DNA of 64,000 nt, from assembly GCF_902726545.1 (NCBI RefSeq), contig NZ_CACVAD010000021.1, forward strand, positions 21,271 through 85,270. The letters are read 5' to 3'. Below, one piece after another: positions 21,894 through 33,149 of the stretch. Position 1 is the stretch's first letter; the number at the start of each line of letters is the position of its first letter. The notes under the pieces were generated by a model. It saw only the letters and a list, made by a program, of their open reading frames with translations. It was not told the origin of the DNA and searched no databases. Source of the DNA: Yersinia artesiana (GTDB lineage: Bacteria; Pseudomonadota; Gammaproteobacteria; Enterobacterales; Enterobacteriaceae). The position numbers were made by a program, and so were the translations under genes.

Positions 21894-22363
21894 CAGGCAT
21901 CCTGACGTTGTTCAGCACCTTCGCCTTCAGCCTGCTGTTGCAGATAGTTCATGAACAGGGCATCAAAGTTAACCGGTGCCAGATTCAGCTGTGGGAAAGT
22001 ACCGCGAGAAACCAGACTGGTGATGCATTCACGTGCATACGGGAACAGAATGTTCGGGCAGTATGCACCTAAGCAATGCGCCAGTTGGGTACCGTCGATA
22101 CCTGCGATGGAGAAGATGCCGCCCTGCTGTACTTCACACAGGAATGCCGTTTCTTCGCCCAAAGAGGCGGTAACAGTCACACGCAGTACCACTTCATACA
22201 CATCTTCAGCCAGCTGACTGGAAGCAGTATCAAGATCAAGTTTAACTTCTGGCTGCCAATCCTGCTGGAAAACCTGCGGAGCATTTGGTGCTTCGAAAGA
22301 GATATCTTTGGTGTAGATACGTTGGATCTGGAAAGCCATCTCGGTGTTGTTTTGTTCTGACAT
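21893..22363 (-). CDS. secB: Protein-export chaperone SecB
   Basis: Cytoplasmic homotetrameric chaperone that keeps preproteins unfolded and delivers them to SecA. 156 residues (E. coli 155). Conserved N-terminal [19 protein letters not shown], then [34 protein letters not shown]. Operon gene between grxC and gpsA, overlapping gpsA by one base. Confidence 0.97.
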   Translation of the reverse strand: MSEQNNTEMAFQIQRIYTKDISFEAPNAPQVFQQDWQPEVKLDLDTASSQLAEDVYEVVLRVTVTASLGEETAFLCEVQQGGIFSIAGIDGTQLAHCLGAYCPNILFPYARECITSLVSRGTFPQLNLAPVNFDALFMNYLQQQAEGEGAEQRQDA

Positions 22364-22453
22364 GTGTATAGATACCCTAAAGTTAGACGTCCTTATTAAA
22401 CAGCACTTTCGCCGTGGGCTCTTTCCATTACATTAATGGGGCCCACTGACGAG

Positions 22454-22702
22454 TTAAAGCAGCGGGTCAAGCCCACCGCGCGCATCCAGGGCGTGTAAAT
22501 CATCACAGCCGCCGATATGCTGCCCATCAATAAATACCTGAGGTACCGTCGTCCGCCCGCTGCGAGCAATCATCTCTTCACGTTTGGCTGGGTCGTTATC
22601 AATTGCGATTTCATGAAAAGCGGCACCTTTGCTGTTCAGTAGCGCTTTAGCACGATGACAGAATGGGCAGGTTGCTTTGGTATAAATCTCAATTTTCGCC
22701 AT
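22454..22702 (-). CDS. grxC: Glutaredoxin 3
   Basis: Glutathione-dependent dithiol oxidoreductase of 82 residues. Active-site CPFC at Cys12-Cys15 in KATCPFCHRAK, the cis-proline segment TTVPQVFIDGQHIGGCDDL and the compact thioredoxin fold are evident. Lies between yibN and secB, as in E. coli. Confidence 0.97.
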   Translation of the reverse strand: MAKIEIYTKATCPFCHRAKALLNSKGAAFHEIAIDNDPAKREEMIARSGRTTVPQVFIDGQHIGGCDDLHALDARGGLDPLL

Positions 22703-22751
22703 GGTACACCTCAGTTAAAGTTACAATCTATTGATATAGCGAATACAAATA

Positions 22752-23186
22752 TTACTTGCCGCGCGCCAGTGGCAGATTCTCGCCACTCCAGCCGGAGATA
22801 CCTTCTTTCAAGGTAAACACCCGCTCAAAACCAGCTTTATTCAGCAGCTCAGCAGAAGCACGGGAGGTTGTCCCTGTGGCACAAACTACAATGATAGGCT
22901 GTGCTTTATGCTTTTCCAACTCCGCCAGATTGCCGTTTTTAATATCACTTGGCAGCAAATTAATTGAGCTGGCGATATGACCCTTGCGGTAATCATCACG
23001 AGTGCGGATATCAACCACTACCGCATCTTCTTTATTAATCAGACGCGTCGCTTCACCACGAGTAATCTCTTTAACTTTTGACAGCGTTGTTTTAAAACTG
23101 GTGAAAATGACGGCGACGAACAACGCCACCCAAGCCAAGCTCAACACCGGATGCTGGCTAATGAATTGCATAATTTCTTGCAACAT
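22752..23186 (-). CDS. yibN: Membrane-anchored rhodanese-like protein YibN
   Basis: 144 residues: an N-terminal transmembrane helix (about residues 14-30), a short linker, and a rhodanese domain. Candidate active Cys102 is in [11 protein letters not shown], the expected loop position of single-domain sulfurtransferases. First gene of the yibN-grxC-secB-gpsA-cysE series; divergent from gpmI. Substrate is unknown. Confidence 0.92.
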   Translation of the reverse strand: MLQEIMQFISQHPVLSLAWVALFVAVIFTSFKTTLSKVKEITRGEATRLINKEDAVVVDIRTRDDYRKGHIASSINLLPSDIKNGNLAELEKHKAQPIIVVCATGTTSRASAELLNKAGFERVFTLKEGISGWSGENLPLARGK

Positions 23187-23427
23187 GGGGGTAAAAACTC
23201 CCGTTAGTTAGGGGATAATATTCAAGGTCACAGAGTATACCTGCGCGTTGCGGCAAATACAGCCAATATGCAAGTGCTATTGCAGAAACTGCGAGCAATC
23301 TCGGGAAGTTTTGTCGTCCCTTTGATGATTTTTACGCAAAACCCCACACCAATGTTGATCTCTTTGGGCTATTTTTAACCGGTTTTGTAGTAAATTACCG
23401 CCTTTCTAATAAGAAAGAGGTTATGCA

Positions 23428-24975
23428 ATGTCGAGCACTAAAAAACCGCTGGTTCTGACAATTTTGGATGGCTATGGCCACCGCGAAGAACAGCAAGATA
23501 ATGCCATTCTGAATGCTAAAACACCGGTTATGGACCGTTTATGGCAGCAACAGCCTCATACCTTGATTGCCGCTTCAGGTCTGGATGTTGGTTTGCCAGA
23601 TGGGCAAATGGGTAACTCTGAAGTGGGTCATGTCAATCTGGGTGCTGGTCGTATTGTTTACCAGGATTTGACCCGCCTCGATAAAGAAATCAAAGACGGT
23701 GATTTTTTCACTAATCCAACCCTGACTGCCGCCGTGGATAAAGCAGTTAAAGCTGGCAAAGCGGTTCATATCATGGGACTGCTATCTGCCGGTGGTGTAC
23801 ATAGTCATGAAGACCATATTCTGGCGATGGTTGAACTGGCGGCCAAACGTGGTGCCACAGCAATTTATCTGCATGCCTTCCTTGATGGACGTGACACCCC
23901 ACCGCGCAGTGCTGAGCCTTCACTGAAACGATTCACTGAAAAATTTGCAGCGCTGGGCAAAGGCCGCATTGCCTCTATCATTGGTCGCTACTATGCCATG
24001 GATCGCGATAACCGCTGGGATCGTGTACAGCTGGCCTACGACTTGCTGACTCAGGCAAAAGGCGAGTTCACCGCAGATAACGCGGTTGCCGGCCTGCAAG
24101 CCGCTTACGCACGTAATGAAAATGATGAATTCGTCAAACCAACCGTTATTCAGGACGCAGGCGAACCCGACGCGGCCATGAACGATGGTGATGCGTTGAT
24201 TTTCATGAACTTCCGTGCTGACCGCGCCCGCCAAATCACCCGCACCTTTGTGAATGCCGACTTTGACGGCTTCAAACGCGATAAAGTGGTTAACTTCGGT
24301 GATTTCGTGATGCTAACTGAGTATGCGGCCGATATTAAAGTTGCCTGTGCTTATCCGCCAGCTTCACTGGAGAATACCTTCGGTGAGTGGCTGATGAAGC
24401 ATGACAAAACACAGTTGCGCATTTCTGAAACTGAAAAATATGCCCACGTCACTTTCTTCTATAACGGCGGCGTTGAAGAGCCATTCAAAGGCGAAGATCG
24501 CATTCTGATTAACTCACCGAAAGTGGCAACCTATGACCTGCAACCAGAAATGAGCTCCGCAGAACTGACTGAGAAATTGGTCGGGGCTATTGCCAGCGGT
24601 AAATATGATGTGATCATTTGTAACTACCCAAATGGCGATATGGTCGGCCATACCGGTGATTATGATGCCGCAGTAAAAGCAGTAGAAACTCTGGATAATT
24701 GCATTGAACAAGTAGTTGCTGCCGTGAAAGCAGTGGATGGTCAATTGTTGATTACCGCAGACCACGGCAACGCTGAGCAGATGCGTGACCCGGCGACCGG
24801 TCAGGCGCACACCGCCCATACCAGCTTGCCTGTTCCGCTGATTTATGTCGGCAATAAAGCAGTTAAAGCGGTCGAAGGTGGCAAACTTTCTGATATCGCA
24901 CCAACCATGCTGTCACTGGTGGAAATGGAAATCCCGCAAGAGATGACTGGTAAGCCGCTGTTCATCGTGGAATAA
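23428..24975 (+). CDS. gpmI: 2,3-Bisphosphoglycerate-independent phosphoglycerate mutase
   Basis: Manganese-dependent mutase of glycolysis, member of the alkaline phosphatase superfamily. 515 residues (E. coli 514). Metal motif LTILDGYG near the N-terminus, phosphorylated Ser64 in [36 protein letters not shown], and the C-terminal metal site [12 protein letters not shown] ribosome-binding site (agaaagagg) precedes the ATG. Heads gpmI-envC-yibQ. Confidence 0.97.
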   Translation: MSSTKKPLVLTILDGYGHREEQQDNAILNAKTPVMDRLWQQQPHTLIAASGLDVGLPDGQMGNSEVGHVNLGAGRIVYQDLTRLDKEIKDGDFFTNPTLTAAVDKAVKAGKAVHIMGLLSAGGVHSHEDHILAMVELAAKRGATAIYLHAFLDGRDTPPRSAEPSLKRFTEKFAALGKGRIASIIGRYYAMDRDNRWDRVQLAYDLLTQAKGEFTADNAVAGLQAAYARNENDEFVKPTVIQDAGEPDAAMNDGDALIFMNFRADRARQITRTFVNADFDGFKRDKVVNFGDFVMLTEYAADIKVACAYPPASLENTFGEWLMKHDKTQLRISETEKYAHVTFFYNGGVEEPFKGEDRILINSPKVATYDLQPEMSSAELTEKLVGAIASGKYDVIICNYPNGDMVGHTGDYDAAVKAVETLDNCIEQVVAAVKAVDGQLLITADHGNAEQMRDPATGQAHTAHTSLPVPLIYVGNKAVKAVEGGKLSDIAPTMLSLVEMEIPQEMTGKPLFIVE

Positions 24976-24984
24976 TCCTTCGTT

Positions 24985-26352
24985 ATGAAGGAAAAGGCGT
25001 CATTTGCTATATCAATGGTTACGGAAGATACCATCATCGGTAATACAGAACAGTTGTCTGTATTGCCGAATAAGTTGATGCGTCGTCCGTGGTCAGCACT
25101 GTACGCCGGCGTTTTTTGCGCTGGCGTATTGCTGTTGCCACTATCCAGCCATGCTGCTGATGCCCCTGCTGCAAAAACGGCAGATAACAAAACCCAGTTA
25201 AAAACTATTCAGCAAGATATCGCTGAAAAGGAAAAAAGTGTCCAGCAACAAAAGCAGCAACGCAGTGCCTTGCTCGACCAATTGAAAAAACAAGAAAATA
25301 CCATTGCTCAGGCCAGTCGCAGCTTGCGCGAAACTCAAAGTACGTTGACGGAACTGGATAAAGAAATATCCAGCCTCACCGCCTCGATTGGCAAGCTGCA
25401 AAAACAGCAGTCCCAGCAACAAAATCTGCTGTCGAAACAACTTGATGCAGCCTTTAAACAAGGCCAGCACAGCGGTTTACAACTCATTTTAAGTGGTGAA
25501 GAGAGCCAGCGCAGTGAGCGTATTTTGGCCTATTTCAGTTATCTCAATGAAGCCCGACAAAAATCCATTGAGGAGTTGAAACAAACTCGCACCGACTTAT
25601 CTGTTGAGAAAAAAACGCTGGAGCAAAAGAAAAACCAGCAAAAAGTTTTATTGGATGAGCAGAAAGCTCAGCAGCAAAAGCTGGAAGAAGCTCGAACTGC
25701 GCGCAAACAAACCCTCACGTCGTTGGAGGCCTCGCTGGAAAAAGATCAACAAGGTCTGGCGGAGCTAAAACTGAACGAATCACGTTTGCGCGATCAAATC
25801 GCCAAAGCCGAACGTGAAGCCAAAGCCCGTGCAGAGCGGGAAGCGAAAGAAGCGGCTCGCGTGCGCGAACAAGTTAAAGCCAAAGAGCAACAAGCCAAGA
25901 AAACCGGTTCCAGCTACAAACCTAGTGAAAGTGAGCGCTCATTAATGGCGCGAACGGGTGGCCTGGGGCGTCCAGGTGGTCAAGCCGTCTGGCCTGTTCG
26001 GGGTAACGTAACCCATCGCTTCGGCGAAGCCTTGCAAGGTGAACTCCGCTGGAAAGGGATGGTCATTTCCGCGCCAGAAGGTAGCGAAGTCAAAGCGATT
26101 GCGGATGGCCGGGTGCTACTGGCGGACTGGTTGCAAGGTTATGGCCTGGTCGTGGTGGTTGAGCACGGCAAAGGTGATATGAGTTTATATGGCTATAACC
26201 AAAGCGCGTTGGTCAATGTTGGCGCTCAGGTGAAAGCAGGCCAGCCGATAGCACTGGTTGGTACCAGTGGCGGTCAAGGTGAACCATCACTCTATTTCGA
26301 AATTCGCCGTCAGGGACAAGCTGTTAACCCACAACCTTGGTTAGGAAGATAG
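24985..26352 (+). CDS. envC: Murein hydrolase activator EnvC
   Basis: Periplasmic divisome factor that activates amidases AmiA/AmiB at the septum under FtsEX control. Long coiled coil (about residues 65-290, Q/K/E/A-rich) followed by a LytM/M23 domain. The LytM domain lacks the usual zinc ligands (LRWKGMVI and SLYFEIR in place of HxGxD and HxH), as known for the non-enzymatic EnvC. The start is uncertain: 24985 gives 455 residues, while ATG 25078 (MRRPWSALYAG) would begin directly with the signal peptide, nearer the E. coli length of 419. It begins 9 bases after gpmI. Confidence 0.92.
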   Translation: MKEKASFAISMVTEDTIIGNTEQLSVLPNKLMRRPWSALYAGVFCAGVLLLPLSSHAADAPAAKTADNKTQLKTIQQDIAEKEKSVQQQKQQRSALLDQLKKQENTIAQASRSLRETQSTLTELDKEISSLTASIGKLQKQQSQQQNLLSKQLDAAFKQGQHSGLQLILSGEESQRSERILAYFSYLNEARQKSIEELKQTRTDLSVEKKTLEQKKNQQKVLLDEQKAQQQKLEEARTARKQTLTSLEASLEKDQQGLAELKLNESRLRDQIAKAEREAKARAEREAKEAARVREQVKAKEQQAKKTGSSYKPSESERSLMARTGGLGRPGGQAVWPVRGNVTHRFGEALQGELRWKGMVISAPEGSEVKAIADGRVLLADWLQGYGLVVVVEHGKGDMSLYGYNQSALVNVGAQVKAGQPIALVGTSGGQGEPSLYFEIRRQGQAVNPQPWLGR

Positions 26353-26375
26353 AGAACAACATTAGGGAACACCTA

Positions 26376-27392
26376 TTGCGCTATTTCAATACACACCGGT
26401 TAATCATCGTAAGCACCCTACTCATCGCGAACACCACACTGGCGGGTAAACTTTCCATCGTTATTGATGACTTTGGTTATCGCCCGCAGAACGAAAACAA
26501 GGTGTTACAGATGCCGCTGCCTATTTCAGTGGCTATCTTACCTAATGCTCCCTATGCCAAAGAGATGGCTGTCAAAGCCCATAATCAAGGGCGGGAAATC
26601 CTGATCCACCTGCCGATGGCGCCGCTGAGCAAGCAACCGCTGGAGCGCGATACATTACAGCCATCAATGAGTAGCGAAGAGATCCAACGTATCATTCGCC
26701 AGGCGGTGAATAACGTTCCTTACGCCACCGGTATGAATAACCACATGGGCAGTGCCATGACCTCCAGCTTGCCGGGCATGCAGAAAGTCATGCAGGTACT
26801 GGAACACTATCAACTCTATTTCCTCGACAGTGTGACCATAGGCAATAGCCAAGCCAGCCGCGCGGCCGAAGGCACTGGCGTCAAAGTGATTAAGCGCAAA
26901 GTCTTTTTGGATGACTCACAAAATGAAGCTGCGATTCGCCAACAATTTAACCGCGCAGTAGAACTGGCGCGCCGTAATGGCTCGGCTATTGCGATTGGGC
27001 ACCCGCATCCGGCCACCATTAAAGTGCTGCAACAGATGTTGCCTCAATTACCTGCGGATATTGTTTTGGTCAAAGCTAGCGCTCTGCTGAATGAACCAGT
27101 ACACAATATTACTGAACACATTAATAGTGGCAGCGGCACTGTTTCACCGGGTAAATCAAAACCACGTGATCCGGCCAAAGGCCAGCGCCTGAAAGCTATC
27201 AAGCAATGCAACGCAAAAGCTGGCTATGCTCCAGAGAAAATCTACGCCGATAAGATGTTTATTGTTTTAGGTGAGAGCTTGATGCAAAGCCCGGCGGTGA
27301 CATTTGTGCAGAAACATTGGCAGCAATATTTCCCGCCAGCGGTACCGATTGATAAACCTAAAGCGGATAAGTCCAAAGCTAAAAATCCGTAA
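26376..27392 (+). CDS. yibQ: Divergent polysaccharide deacetylase family protein YibQ
   Basis: Periplasmic protein of the divergent polysaccharide deacetylase family (NodB-like fold), function not established. I chose the TTG at 26376: it has agggaa eight bases upstream and yields a clean signal peptide (FNTHRLIIVSTLLIANTTLA), giving 338 residues; the open frame extends to 26337 within envC. Motifs SIVIDDFGYR, ILIHLPMAPLS, MNNHMGS, FLDSVT and AIGHPHPATI give the Asp/His-rich pocket. Follows envC closely and is probably cotranscribed with it. Confidence 0.88.
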   Translation: MRYFNTHRLIIVSTLLIANTTLAGKLSIVIDDFGYRPQNENKVLQMPLPISVAILPNAPYAKEMAVKAHNQGREILIHLPMAPLSKQPLERDTLQPSMSSEEIQRIIRQAVNNVPYATGMNNHMGSAMTSSLPGMQKVMQVLEHYQLYFLDSVTIGNSQASRAAEGTGVKVIKRKVFLDDSQNEAAIRQQFNRAVELARRNGSAIAIGHPHPATIKVLQQMLPQLPADIVLVKASALLNEPVHNITEHINSGSGTVSPGKSKPRDPAKGQRLKAIKQCNAKAGYAPEKIYADKMFIVLGESLMQSPAVTFVQKHWQQYFPPAVPIDKPKADKSKAKNP

Positions 27393-27402
27393 TTTGCTTA
27401 AT

Positions 27403-27430
27403 AAAAACGAAGCCATCGTCATCTGATGGC
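27403..27430 (-). terminator. Terminator-like hairpin serving the minus strand (kbl-tdh)
   Basis: Six-base stem (27412-27417 with 27425-27430), followed on the minus strand by ttcgttttt. It is the first T-tailed hairpin downstream of tdh, after the palindromic element at 27458-27559. Confidence 0.5.
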
Positions 27431-27457
27431 CGAGGTTAATGATAAAGTGCCCGTATC

Positions 27458-27559
27458 GGTGAAAACAGGCAGATCGTAAAGACGCCGTAAACCCTTCCCT
27501 GGGGGCTTGAGCCGCGCCATCCGTGGCGCGGACGCTTTACTCTTCTACCTGTCCTCACC
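27458..27559. repeat. 102-bp palindromic repeat between yibQ and tdh
   Basis: Outer arms 27458-27481 and 27535-27559 are inverted repeats (ggtgaaaacaggcag... against ...ctacctgtcctcacc). An inner perfect hairpin has eight-base GC-only-rich arms (27512-27519 with 27524-27531). This is a cruciform-forming, non-coding element in a convergent spacer, of a type scattered in Yersinia genomes; different from the other repeats in this window. Confidence 0.65.
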
Positions 27560-27597
27560 TTGCAAGATCGAGTCGTTGGGGTTTGTCCGCTGTCTGA

Positions 27598-28623
27598 TCA
27601 ATCCCAGTTTAATATTACCTTACCTGACTTACCCGAACGCATGGCGTCAAAGCCTTGCTGGAATTCATCGATGGAGAAACGATGGGTGATAATCGGAGTT
27701 AAATCCAAACCAGATTGAATCAATGCGGCCATTTTGTACCAGGTTTCGAACATCTCACGACCATAAATCCCTTTGATAAACAGCCCCTTGAATATCACCT
27801 GATTCCAATCGATAGACATATCAGATGGCGGTATCCCCAGCATCGCAATACGGCCACCGTGATTCATTGAATTAAGCAATGCACGGAATGCTGGCGGCGC
27901 ACCGGACATTTCCAAACCGACATCAAACCCTTCAGTCATCCCCAGTTCGGCCATCACATCATTCAGATTTTCTTTACTGACGTTAACCGCACGAGTCACA
28001 CCCATTTTCCGCGCCAGATCCAGACGATATTCATTCACATCTGTAATGACAACATGGCGAGCGCCGACATGCTTACACACCGCAGCAGCCATAATACCAA
28101 TCGGGCCTGCGCCGGAAACCAGCACGTCTTCCCCAACTAAATCAAAGGATAACGCGGTATGTACCGCATTACCGAAGGGATCAAAAATGGCCGCAAGTTC
28201 ATCAGAAATATTGTCAGGGATTTTGAAGGCATTAAAGGCCGGAATCACCAGATATTCTGCAAAAGAACCAGGACGATTTACGCCGACACCCACGGTATTG
28301 CGGCAAAGATGGGTACGACCGCCGCGACAGTTACGGCAATGCCCACAGGTGATATGACCTTCGCCAGACACCCGGTCACCAATATTAAAACCTTTAACTT
28401 CCTGACCGATAGCCACAACTTCACCGACATATTCATGGCCGACGACCATCGGAACAGGAATAGTTTTTTGTGACCATTCATCCCAGTTATAAATATGCAC
28501 ATCAGTGCCGCAAATAGCGGTTTTGCGAATTTTGATCATGATGTCGTTGTGGCCCAGCTCCGGCTGCGCCACGTCGGTCATCCAAATACCTTCTTCTGCT
28601 TTTAGTTTGGATAGTGCTTTCAT
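27598..28623 (-). CDS. tdh: L-threonine 3-dehydrogenase
   Basis: Zinc alcohol-dehydrogenase-family enzyme oxidising threonine to 2-amino-3-ketobutyrate with NAD+. ATG at 28623 gives 341 residues, as in E. coli. Catalytic zinc site [14 protein letters not shown] and GHEYVGEV; structural zinc cysteines in [17 protein letters not shown]; coenzyme motif [14 protein letters not shown]. It follows kbl with a nine-base gap; the two convert threonine to glycine plus acetyl-CoA. Confidence 0.98.
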   Translation of the reverse strand: MKALSKLKAEEGIWMTDVAQPELGHNDIMIKIRKTAICGTDVHIYNWDEWSQKTIPVPMVVGHEYVGEVVAIGQEVKGFNIGDRVSGEGHITCGHCRNCRGGRTHLCRNTVGVGVNRPGSFAEYLVIPAFNAFKIPDNISDELAAIFDPFGNAVHTALSFDLVGEDVLVSGAGPIGIMAAAVCKHVGARHVVITDVNEYRLDLARKMGVTRAVNVSKENLNDVMAELGMTEGFDVGLEMSGAPPAFRALLNSMNHGGRIAMLGIPPSDMSIDWNQVIFKGLFIKGIYGREMFETWYKMAALIQSGLDLTPIITHRFSIDEFQQGFDAMRSGKSGKVILNWD

Positions 28624-28632
28624 CAAAATCCC

Positions 28633-29844
28633 TTACGCAATAACGTTAAGCTGTTTGCCAATACGGATGAAGGCTTCAACAGCCCGCTCAACCTGCTCTG
28701 GCGTATGGTCTGCCGACATCTGGGTGCGGATCCGCGCCTGACCTTTCGGCACCACCGGATAGAAGAAACCGGTAACGTAAATGCCTTCTTTCAGCAATGC
28801 ATTGGCAAATTCTTGCGCCAGTGTCGCATCACCGAGCATGACGGGAATAATGGCGTGATCAGCACCAGCTAAGGTGAACCCGGCGGCACTCATTTTCTCG
28901 CGGAATAAACGTGCATTCGACCATAAGCGATCACGCAGTTCAGCACCGTCTTCCAATAGCGATAACACTTCAATAGAAGCCGCTACTATTGCTGGAGCCA
29001 ATGAATTTGAGAACAAATAAGGTCGTGAACGCTGGCGCAACCACTCAACCACTTCTTTGCGGCCAGCAGTATAACCACCTGATGCGCCGCCCAGTGCTTT
29101 ACCCAAGGTGCCAGTGATGATATCAACGCGATCCATCACCTCGCAGTATTCATGAGTACCACGGCCATTCGCGCCAACGAAACCAACGGCATGGGAGTCA
29201 TCGACCATCACTAATGCCCCATATTGATCAGCCAGGTCGCAGACACCTTTCAGGTTAGCAATCACGCCATCCATGGAAAATACGCCGTCAGTAGCAATCA
29301 TAATATGATGTGCACCATCTGCTTTGGCTTGTTCCAGCTGCGCTTTCAATTCGCTCATATCATTATTGGCATAGCGGTAACGCTTGGCTTTACATAGCCG
29401 TACTCCATCGATGATTGAAGCATGATTCAGCGCATCAGAAATAATGGCATCCTCTGGCCCCAGCAGAGTTTCAAACAAACCGCCGTTAGCATCAAAACAA
29501 GATGAATAAAGAATGGCGTCTTCCATTCCCAGGAAAGTGGCCAGCTTCTGTTCCAACTCTTTATGGGTATCTTGAGTACCACAGATAAACCGTACCGAGG
29601 CCATACCAAAGCCATGAGTATCCATGCCTTTTTTGGCCGCTGCGATCAGGCGAGGATGGTTTGCCAAACCCAAATAGTTGTTGGCGCAGAAATTAATGAC
29701 ACTACGGCCATCCGCCACAGCAATATCTGCTTGCTGAGCGGAAGTGATGATCCGCTCATTTTTATACAGCCCTTCAGCACGGGTCGTTTCGAGTTGTTCT
29801 TCTAATTGCTTATAAAAGGACTGTCTACAATAAGGCAGGGACAT
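28633..29844 (-). CDS. kbl: 2-Amino-3-ketobutyrate CoA ligase
   Basis: PLP enzyme cleaving 2-amino-3-ketobutyrate with CoA to glycine and acetyl-CoA. 403 residues (E. coli 398; the extra residues are at the N-terminus, MSLPYCRQ). Motifs [27 protein letters not shown] and the PLP-lysine segment [16 protein letters not shown] are present. First gene of kbl-tdh; divergent from hldD across 243 bases that must hold both promoters. Confidence 0.97.
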   Translation of the reverse strand: MSLPYCRQSFYKQLEEQLETTRAEGLYKNERIITSAQQADIAVADGRSVINFCANNYLGLANHPRLIAAAKKGMDTHGFGMASVRFICGTQDTHKELEQKLATFLGMEDAILYSSCFDANGGLFETLLGPEDAIISDALNHASIIDGVRLCKAKRYRYANNDMSELKAQLEQAKADGAHHIMIATDGVFSMDGVIANLKGVCDLADQYGALVMVDDSHAVGFVGANGRGTHEYCEVMDRVDIITGTLGKALGGASGGYTAGRKEVVEWLRQRSRPYLFSNSLAPAIVAASIEVLSLLEDGAELRDRLWSNARLFREKMSAAGFTLAGADHAIIPVMLGDATLAQEFANALLKEGIYVTGFFYPVVPKGQARIRTQMSADHTPEQVERAVEAFIRIGKQLNVIA

Positions 29845-30087
29845 GCGGTTATCTCCAGAATGGGCTTTTTCACCCTACATTTTACTGCCTGACAGGTGAA
29901 CTGACGAGAAACCTTGTCTTATATTATAAAAAATGCAGCACATATCACGGTGAACATTCCGAAAGCCGCATAGAAACAGAGAGATTAGCCCCTTCCGGCT
30001 GTGCGCTATCCTATGAAATGTTATGATAACGGCAAATAGAGTGTGGGGCATTGTGCCCGACCAAGAAGATTAGCAAGGGTGAACCTG

Positions 30088-31020
30088 ATGATTATCGTCA
30101 CTGGCGGCGCCGGTTTTATTGGCAGTAACATCGTTAAGGCACTGAATAATATCGGTTATAAAGATATTCTGGTCGTGGATAACCTGAAAGACGGCACCAA
30201 ATTCGTCAATCTGGTTGATCTGGATATCGCTGATTACATGGATAAAGAAGATTTTGTTGCCAGCATTGTTGCTGGTGATGATATGGGTGATATCGACGCG
30301 ATTTTCCACGAGGGTGCCTGTTCTTCCACCACTGAGTGGGATGGCAAGTACATGATGGATAACAACTATCAGTATTCTAAAGATATCCTGCATTTCTGTC
30401 TCGATCGCGGAATTCCATTCCTGTATGCCTCTTCCGCTGCCACCTACGGCGGCCGTACTGATAATTTCATTGAAGATCGTCAGTACGAACAACCACTTAA
30501 TGTTTATGGCTACTCCAAATTCCTGTTCGATCAATATGTGCGCGAAATTCTGCCACAAGCTGATTCACAGATTTGTGGGTTCCGTTACTTCAATGTTTAT
30601 GGCCCACGCGAAGGCCATAAAGGCAGCATGGCGAGCGTTGCTTTCCATCTGAACAACCAGATCAATGCCGGCGAAAATCCTAAATTGTTCTCCGGCAGTG
30701 AAAACTTCAAACGCGACTTCATTTATGTTGGCGATGTTGCTGACGTGAATCTGTGGTTCTGGCAAAACGGTGTATCCGGTATTTTCAACTGTGGTACTGG
30801 TCGTGCGGAATCTTTCCAGGCGGTTGCCGATGCGGTGGTGGATTTCCACCAAAGCGGGCCAGTGGAATACATTGAATTCCCTGAAAAACTGAAAGGCCGC
30901 TATCAGGCATACACGCAAGCTGATCTCACTAATTTGCGTGCTGCCGGTTACGATAAGCCGTTCAAAACCGTCGCCGAAGGCGTCAAAGAATACCTGACCT
31001 GGCTCAATCGCTCAGTCTAA
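30088..31020 (+). CDS. hldD: ADP-L-glycero-D-manno-heptose 6-epimerase
   Basis: Last step of ADP-heptose synthesis for LPS inner core. ATG at 30088 gives 310 residues, the E. coli length. NADP Rossmann motif [15 protein letters not shown], catalytic [10 protein letters not shown] (YxxxK) and the substrate region [19 protein letters not shown] are evident. Heads hldD-waaF-waaC. Confidence 0.98.
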
Positions 31021-31050
31021 ATAACTTGCTGCAAGGAATTGATAAACGGT

Positions 31051-32115
31051 ATGAAAATACTGGTCATCGGCCCTTCTTGGGTTGGCGATATGATGATGTC
31101 GCAAAGTCTTTACCGCACCCTGAAGGCCGAATATCCGGCAGCAGATATTGATGTGATGGCACCCGCGTGGTGCCGTCCGCTTTTGGCCAGAATGCCGGAA
31201 GTTCGCCATGCCGTCCCGATGCCGTTAGGTCATGGGGTTTTTGCTTTTGAGGAGCGTCGCCGCTTAGGGTTGGCCTTGCGTGAAACAGGCTATGATCGCG
31301 CTTACGTGTTACCAAACTCGTTTAAATCTGCCCTGATACCTTATTTTTCAGGGATTAAACAGCGCACTGGCTGGCGTGGCGAGATGCGCTACTTCTTGCT
31401 CAATGACATGCGCATTCTGGATAAACAAGCGTTCCCGATGATGGTTCAGCGCTATGTCGCATTGGCCTACGATAAAGAGCGCATTCACTCAGCCGATGAT
31501 TTACCTCAGCCTTTGCTATGGCCACAATTGCAGGTTCAGGATGAAGAAATTGCAGAAATTACTGCGTCATTCAACCTGACAGATAATCGCCCAATTATTG
31601 GTTTCTGCCCTGGCGCAGAGTTCGGCCCGGCAAAACGCTGGCCACATTATCACTATGCCGCGTTGGCCCAGAAACTGATTGATTCCGGTTACCAAGTCAT
31701 CTTGTTAGGCTCAGCCAAAGATAATGAAGCTGGTGAAGAAATCCGTCAGGCGCTGGATGAAAGTGCTCGCGAATATTGCCTCAATTTTGCAGGCCAAACA
31801 TCATTGGATCAAGCCGTGGTAATGATTGCTGCCTGCAACGCCGTGGTCAGTAATGACTCAGGTTTGATGCATGTAGCAGCAGCATTAAATAAGCCATTAG
31901 TGGCTTTATATGGCCCAAGCAGCCCGGATTTCACCCCCCCGCTGTCTGACAAAGCCACGGTTATTCGCCTGATTACCGGCTATCACAAAGTGCGTAAAGG
32001 CGACAGCGCGCAGGGTTATCATCAGAGCTTGATTGATATTCAGCCAGAACAAGTGATGGCTGCCCTTGAGAAGCAACTCTCAGCACAAACCAGCTCTGTG
32101 AAAGAGGGCGATTAA
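31051..32115 (+). CDS. waaF: ADP-heptose:LPS heptosyltransferase II
   Basis: GT9-family enzyme adding the second heptose to the LPS inner core on the cytoplasmic membrane face. ATG at 31051 gives 354 residues (E. coli 348). Motifs MKILVIGPSWVGDMMMSQS, PGAEFGPAKRWP and the donor-binding VVSNDSGLMHVAAAL are present. Its stop overlaps the waaC start by one base. Confidence 0.97.
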   Translation: MKILVIGPSWVGDMMMSQSLYRTLKAEYPAADIDVMAPAWCRPLLARMPEVRHAVPMPLGHGVFAFEERRRLGLALRETGYDRAYVLPNSFKSALIPYFSGIKQRTGWRGEMRYFLLNDMRILDKQAFPMMVQRYVALAYDKERIHSADDLPQPLLWPQLQVQDEEIAEITASFNLTDNRPIIGFCPGAEFGPAKRWPHYHYAALAQKLIDSGYQVILLGSAKDNEAGEEIRQALDESAREYCLNFAGQTSLDQAVVMIAACNAVVSNDSGLMHVAAALNKPLVALYGPSSPDFTPPLSDKATVIRLITGYHKVRKGDSAQGYHQSLIDIQPEQVMAALEKQLSAQTSSVKEGD

Positions 32116-33080
32116 TGCATGTATTGATCGTTAAAACCTCATCAATGGGCGATGTTTTACATACATTACCTGCGTTGACTGATGCCATGAATGCCATTCC
32201 CGGCATTCACTTTGATTGGGTGGTAGAAGAGGGTTTCAGCCAAATTCCCGGTTGGCATCCTGCTGTAGATAAAGTGATCCCAGTGGCTATCCGCCGTTGG
32301 CGTAAAAATTGGTTTGGTAGTGATACCCGGCAAGAGCGCTGTGATTTTAAACGTGTTGTGCAGCAGCGCAGTTATGATGTGGTGATTGATGCTCAGGGGT
32401 TGATTAAGAGTGCCGCACTGATCACCCGCATCGCCAAAGGGGTTCGGCATGGTCCAGATTGCAAAAGTGCCCGCGAACCCTTTGCCAGTTGGTTTTATAA
32501 CTGCCGCCATGAGATTGATACTAAACAACATGCCGTTGAGCGCATACGCCAACTGTTTGCCAAAAGCCTTGGCTATGACAAACCAGAAAGTGTCGGCGAT
32601 TATGCTATTGCGCAGCGCTTTTTAAACGAGTTGCCCAACGATGCTGGCCAGTATCTGGTCTTCCTGCATGCCACCACTCGCGACAGTAAACACTGGCCTG
32701 AGAGCCACTGGCGGAAACTGATTGAGCTGGTTGCGCCGACGGGTTTAAAAATTAAATTACCCTGGGGTGCGGAACATGAGTATCAGCGCGCTTTGCGGCT
32801 GGCAGAGCATTTCCCTCATGTCGAGGTATTGCCTAAGCTCAGTCTCCAACAGGTGGCAGAGGTTCTGGCAGGTGCAAAAGCGGTAGTTTCCGTTGATACC
32901 GGTCTTAGCCATCTGACCGCCGCACTGGATCGCCCCAACATTACCCTGTTCGGCCCAACGGATCCTGGTTTGATTGGCGGCTACGGGAAAAATCAGATTG
33001 CGGTGATTTCCGAGCAAAAAAGCATGGATACCATTACCGCTGAAACCATTATGGCGCGATTGGATACGTTGATTTCATAA
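32115..33080 (+). CDS. waaC: ADP-heptose:LPS heptosyltransferase I
   Basis: GT9-family enzyme transferring the first heptose to Kdo2-lipid A. 321 residues (E. coli 319). Motifs MHVLIVKTSSMGDVLHTLPAL and VSVDTGLSHLTAALDRPNITLFGPTDP match. It is the end of the hldD-waaFC operon; a hairpin about 70 bases downstream may end the transcript. Further core genes of the E. coli type do not follow. Confidence 0.97.
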   Translation: MHVLIVKTSSMGDVLHTLPALTDAMNAIPGIHFDWVVEEGFSQIPGWHPAVDKVIPVAIRRWRKNWFGSDTRQERCDFKRVVQQRSYDVVIDAQGLIKSAALITRIAKGVRHGPDCKSAREPFASWFYNCRHEIDTKQHAVERIRQLFAKSLGYDKPESVGDYAIAQRFLNELPNDAGQYLVFLHATTRDSKHWPESHWRKLIELVAPTGLKIKLPWGAEHEYQRALRLAEHFPHVEVLPKLSLQQVAEVLAGAKAVVSVDTGLSHLTAALDRPNITLFGPTDPGLIGGYGKNQIAVISEQKSMDTITAETIMARLDTLIS

Positions 33081-33149
33081 GCGATTATTATTTCTAGTCG
33101 GATTATGACTGCTCGTAAAATCCCTTAGTAAACATTTACTGTGTAATAA

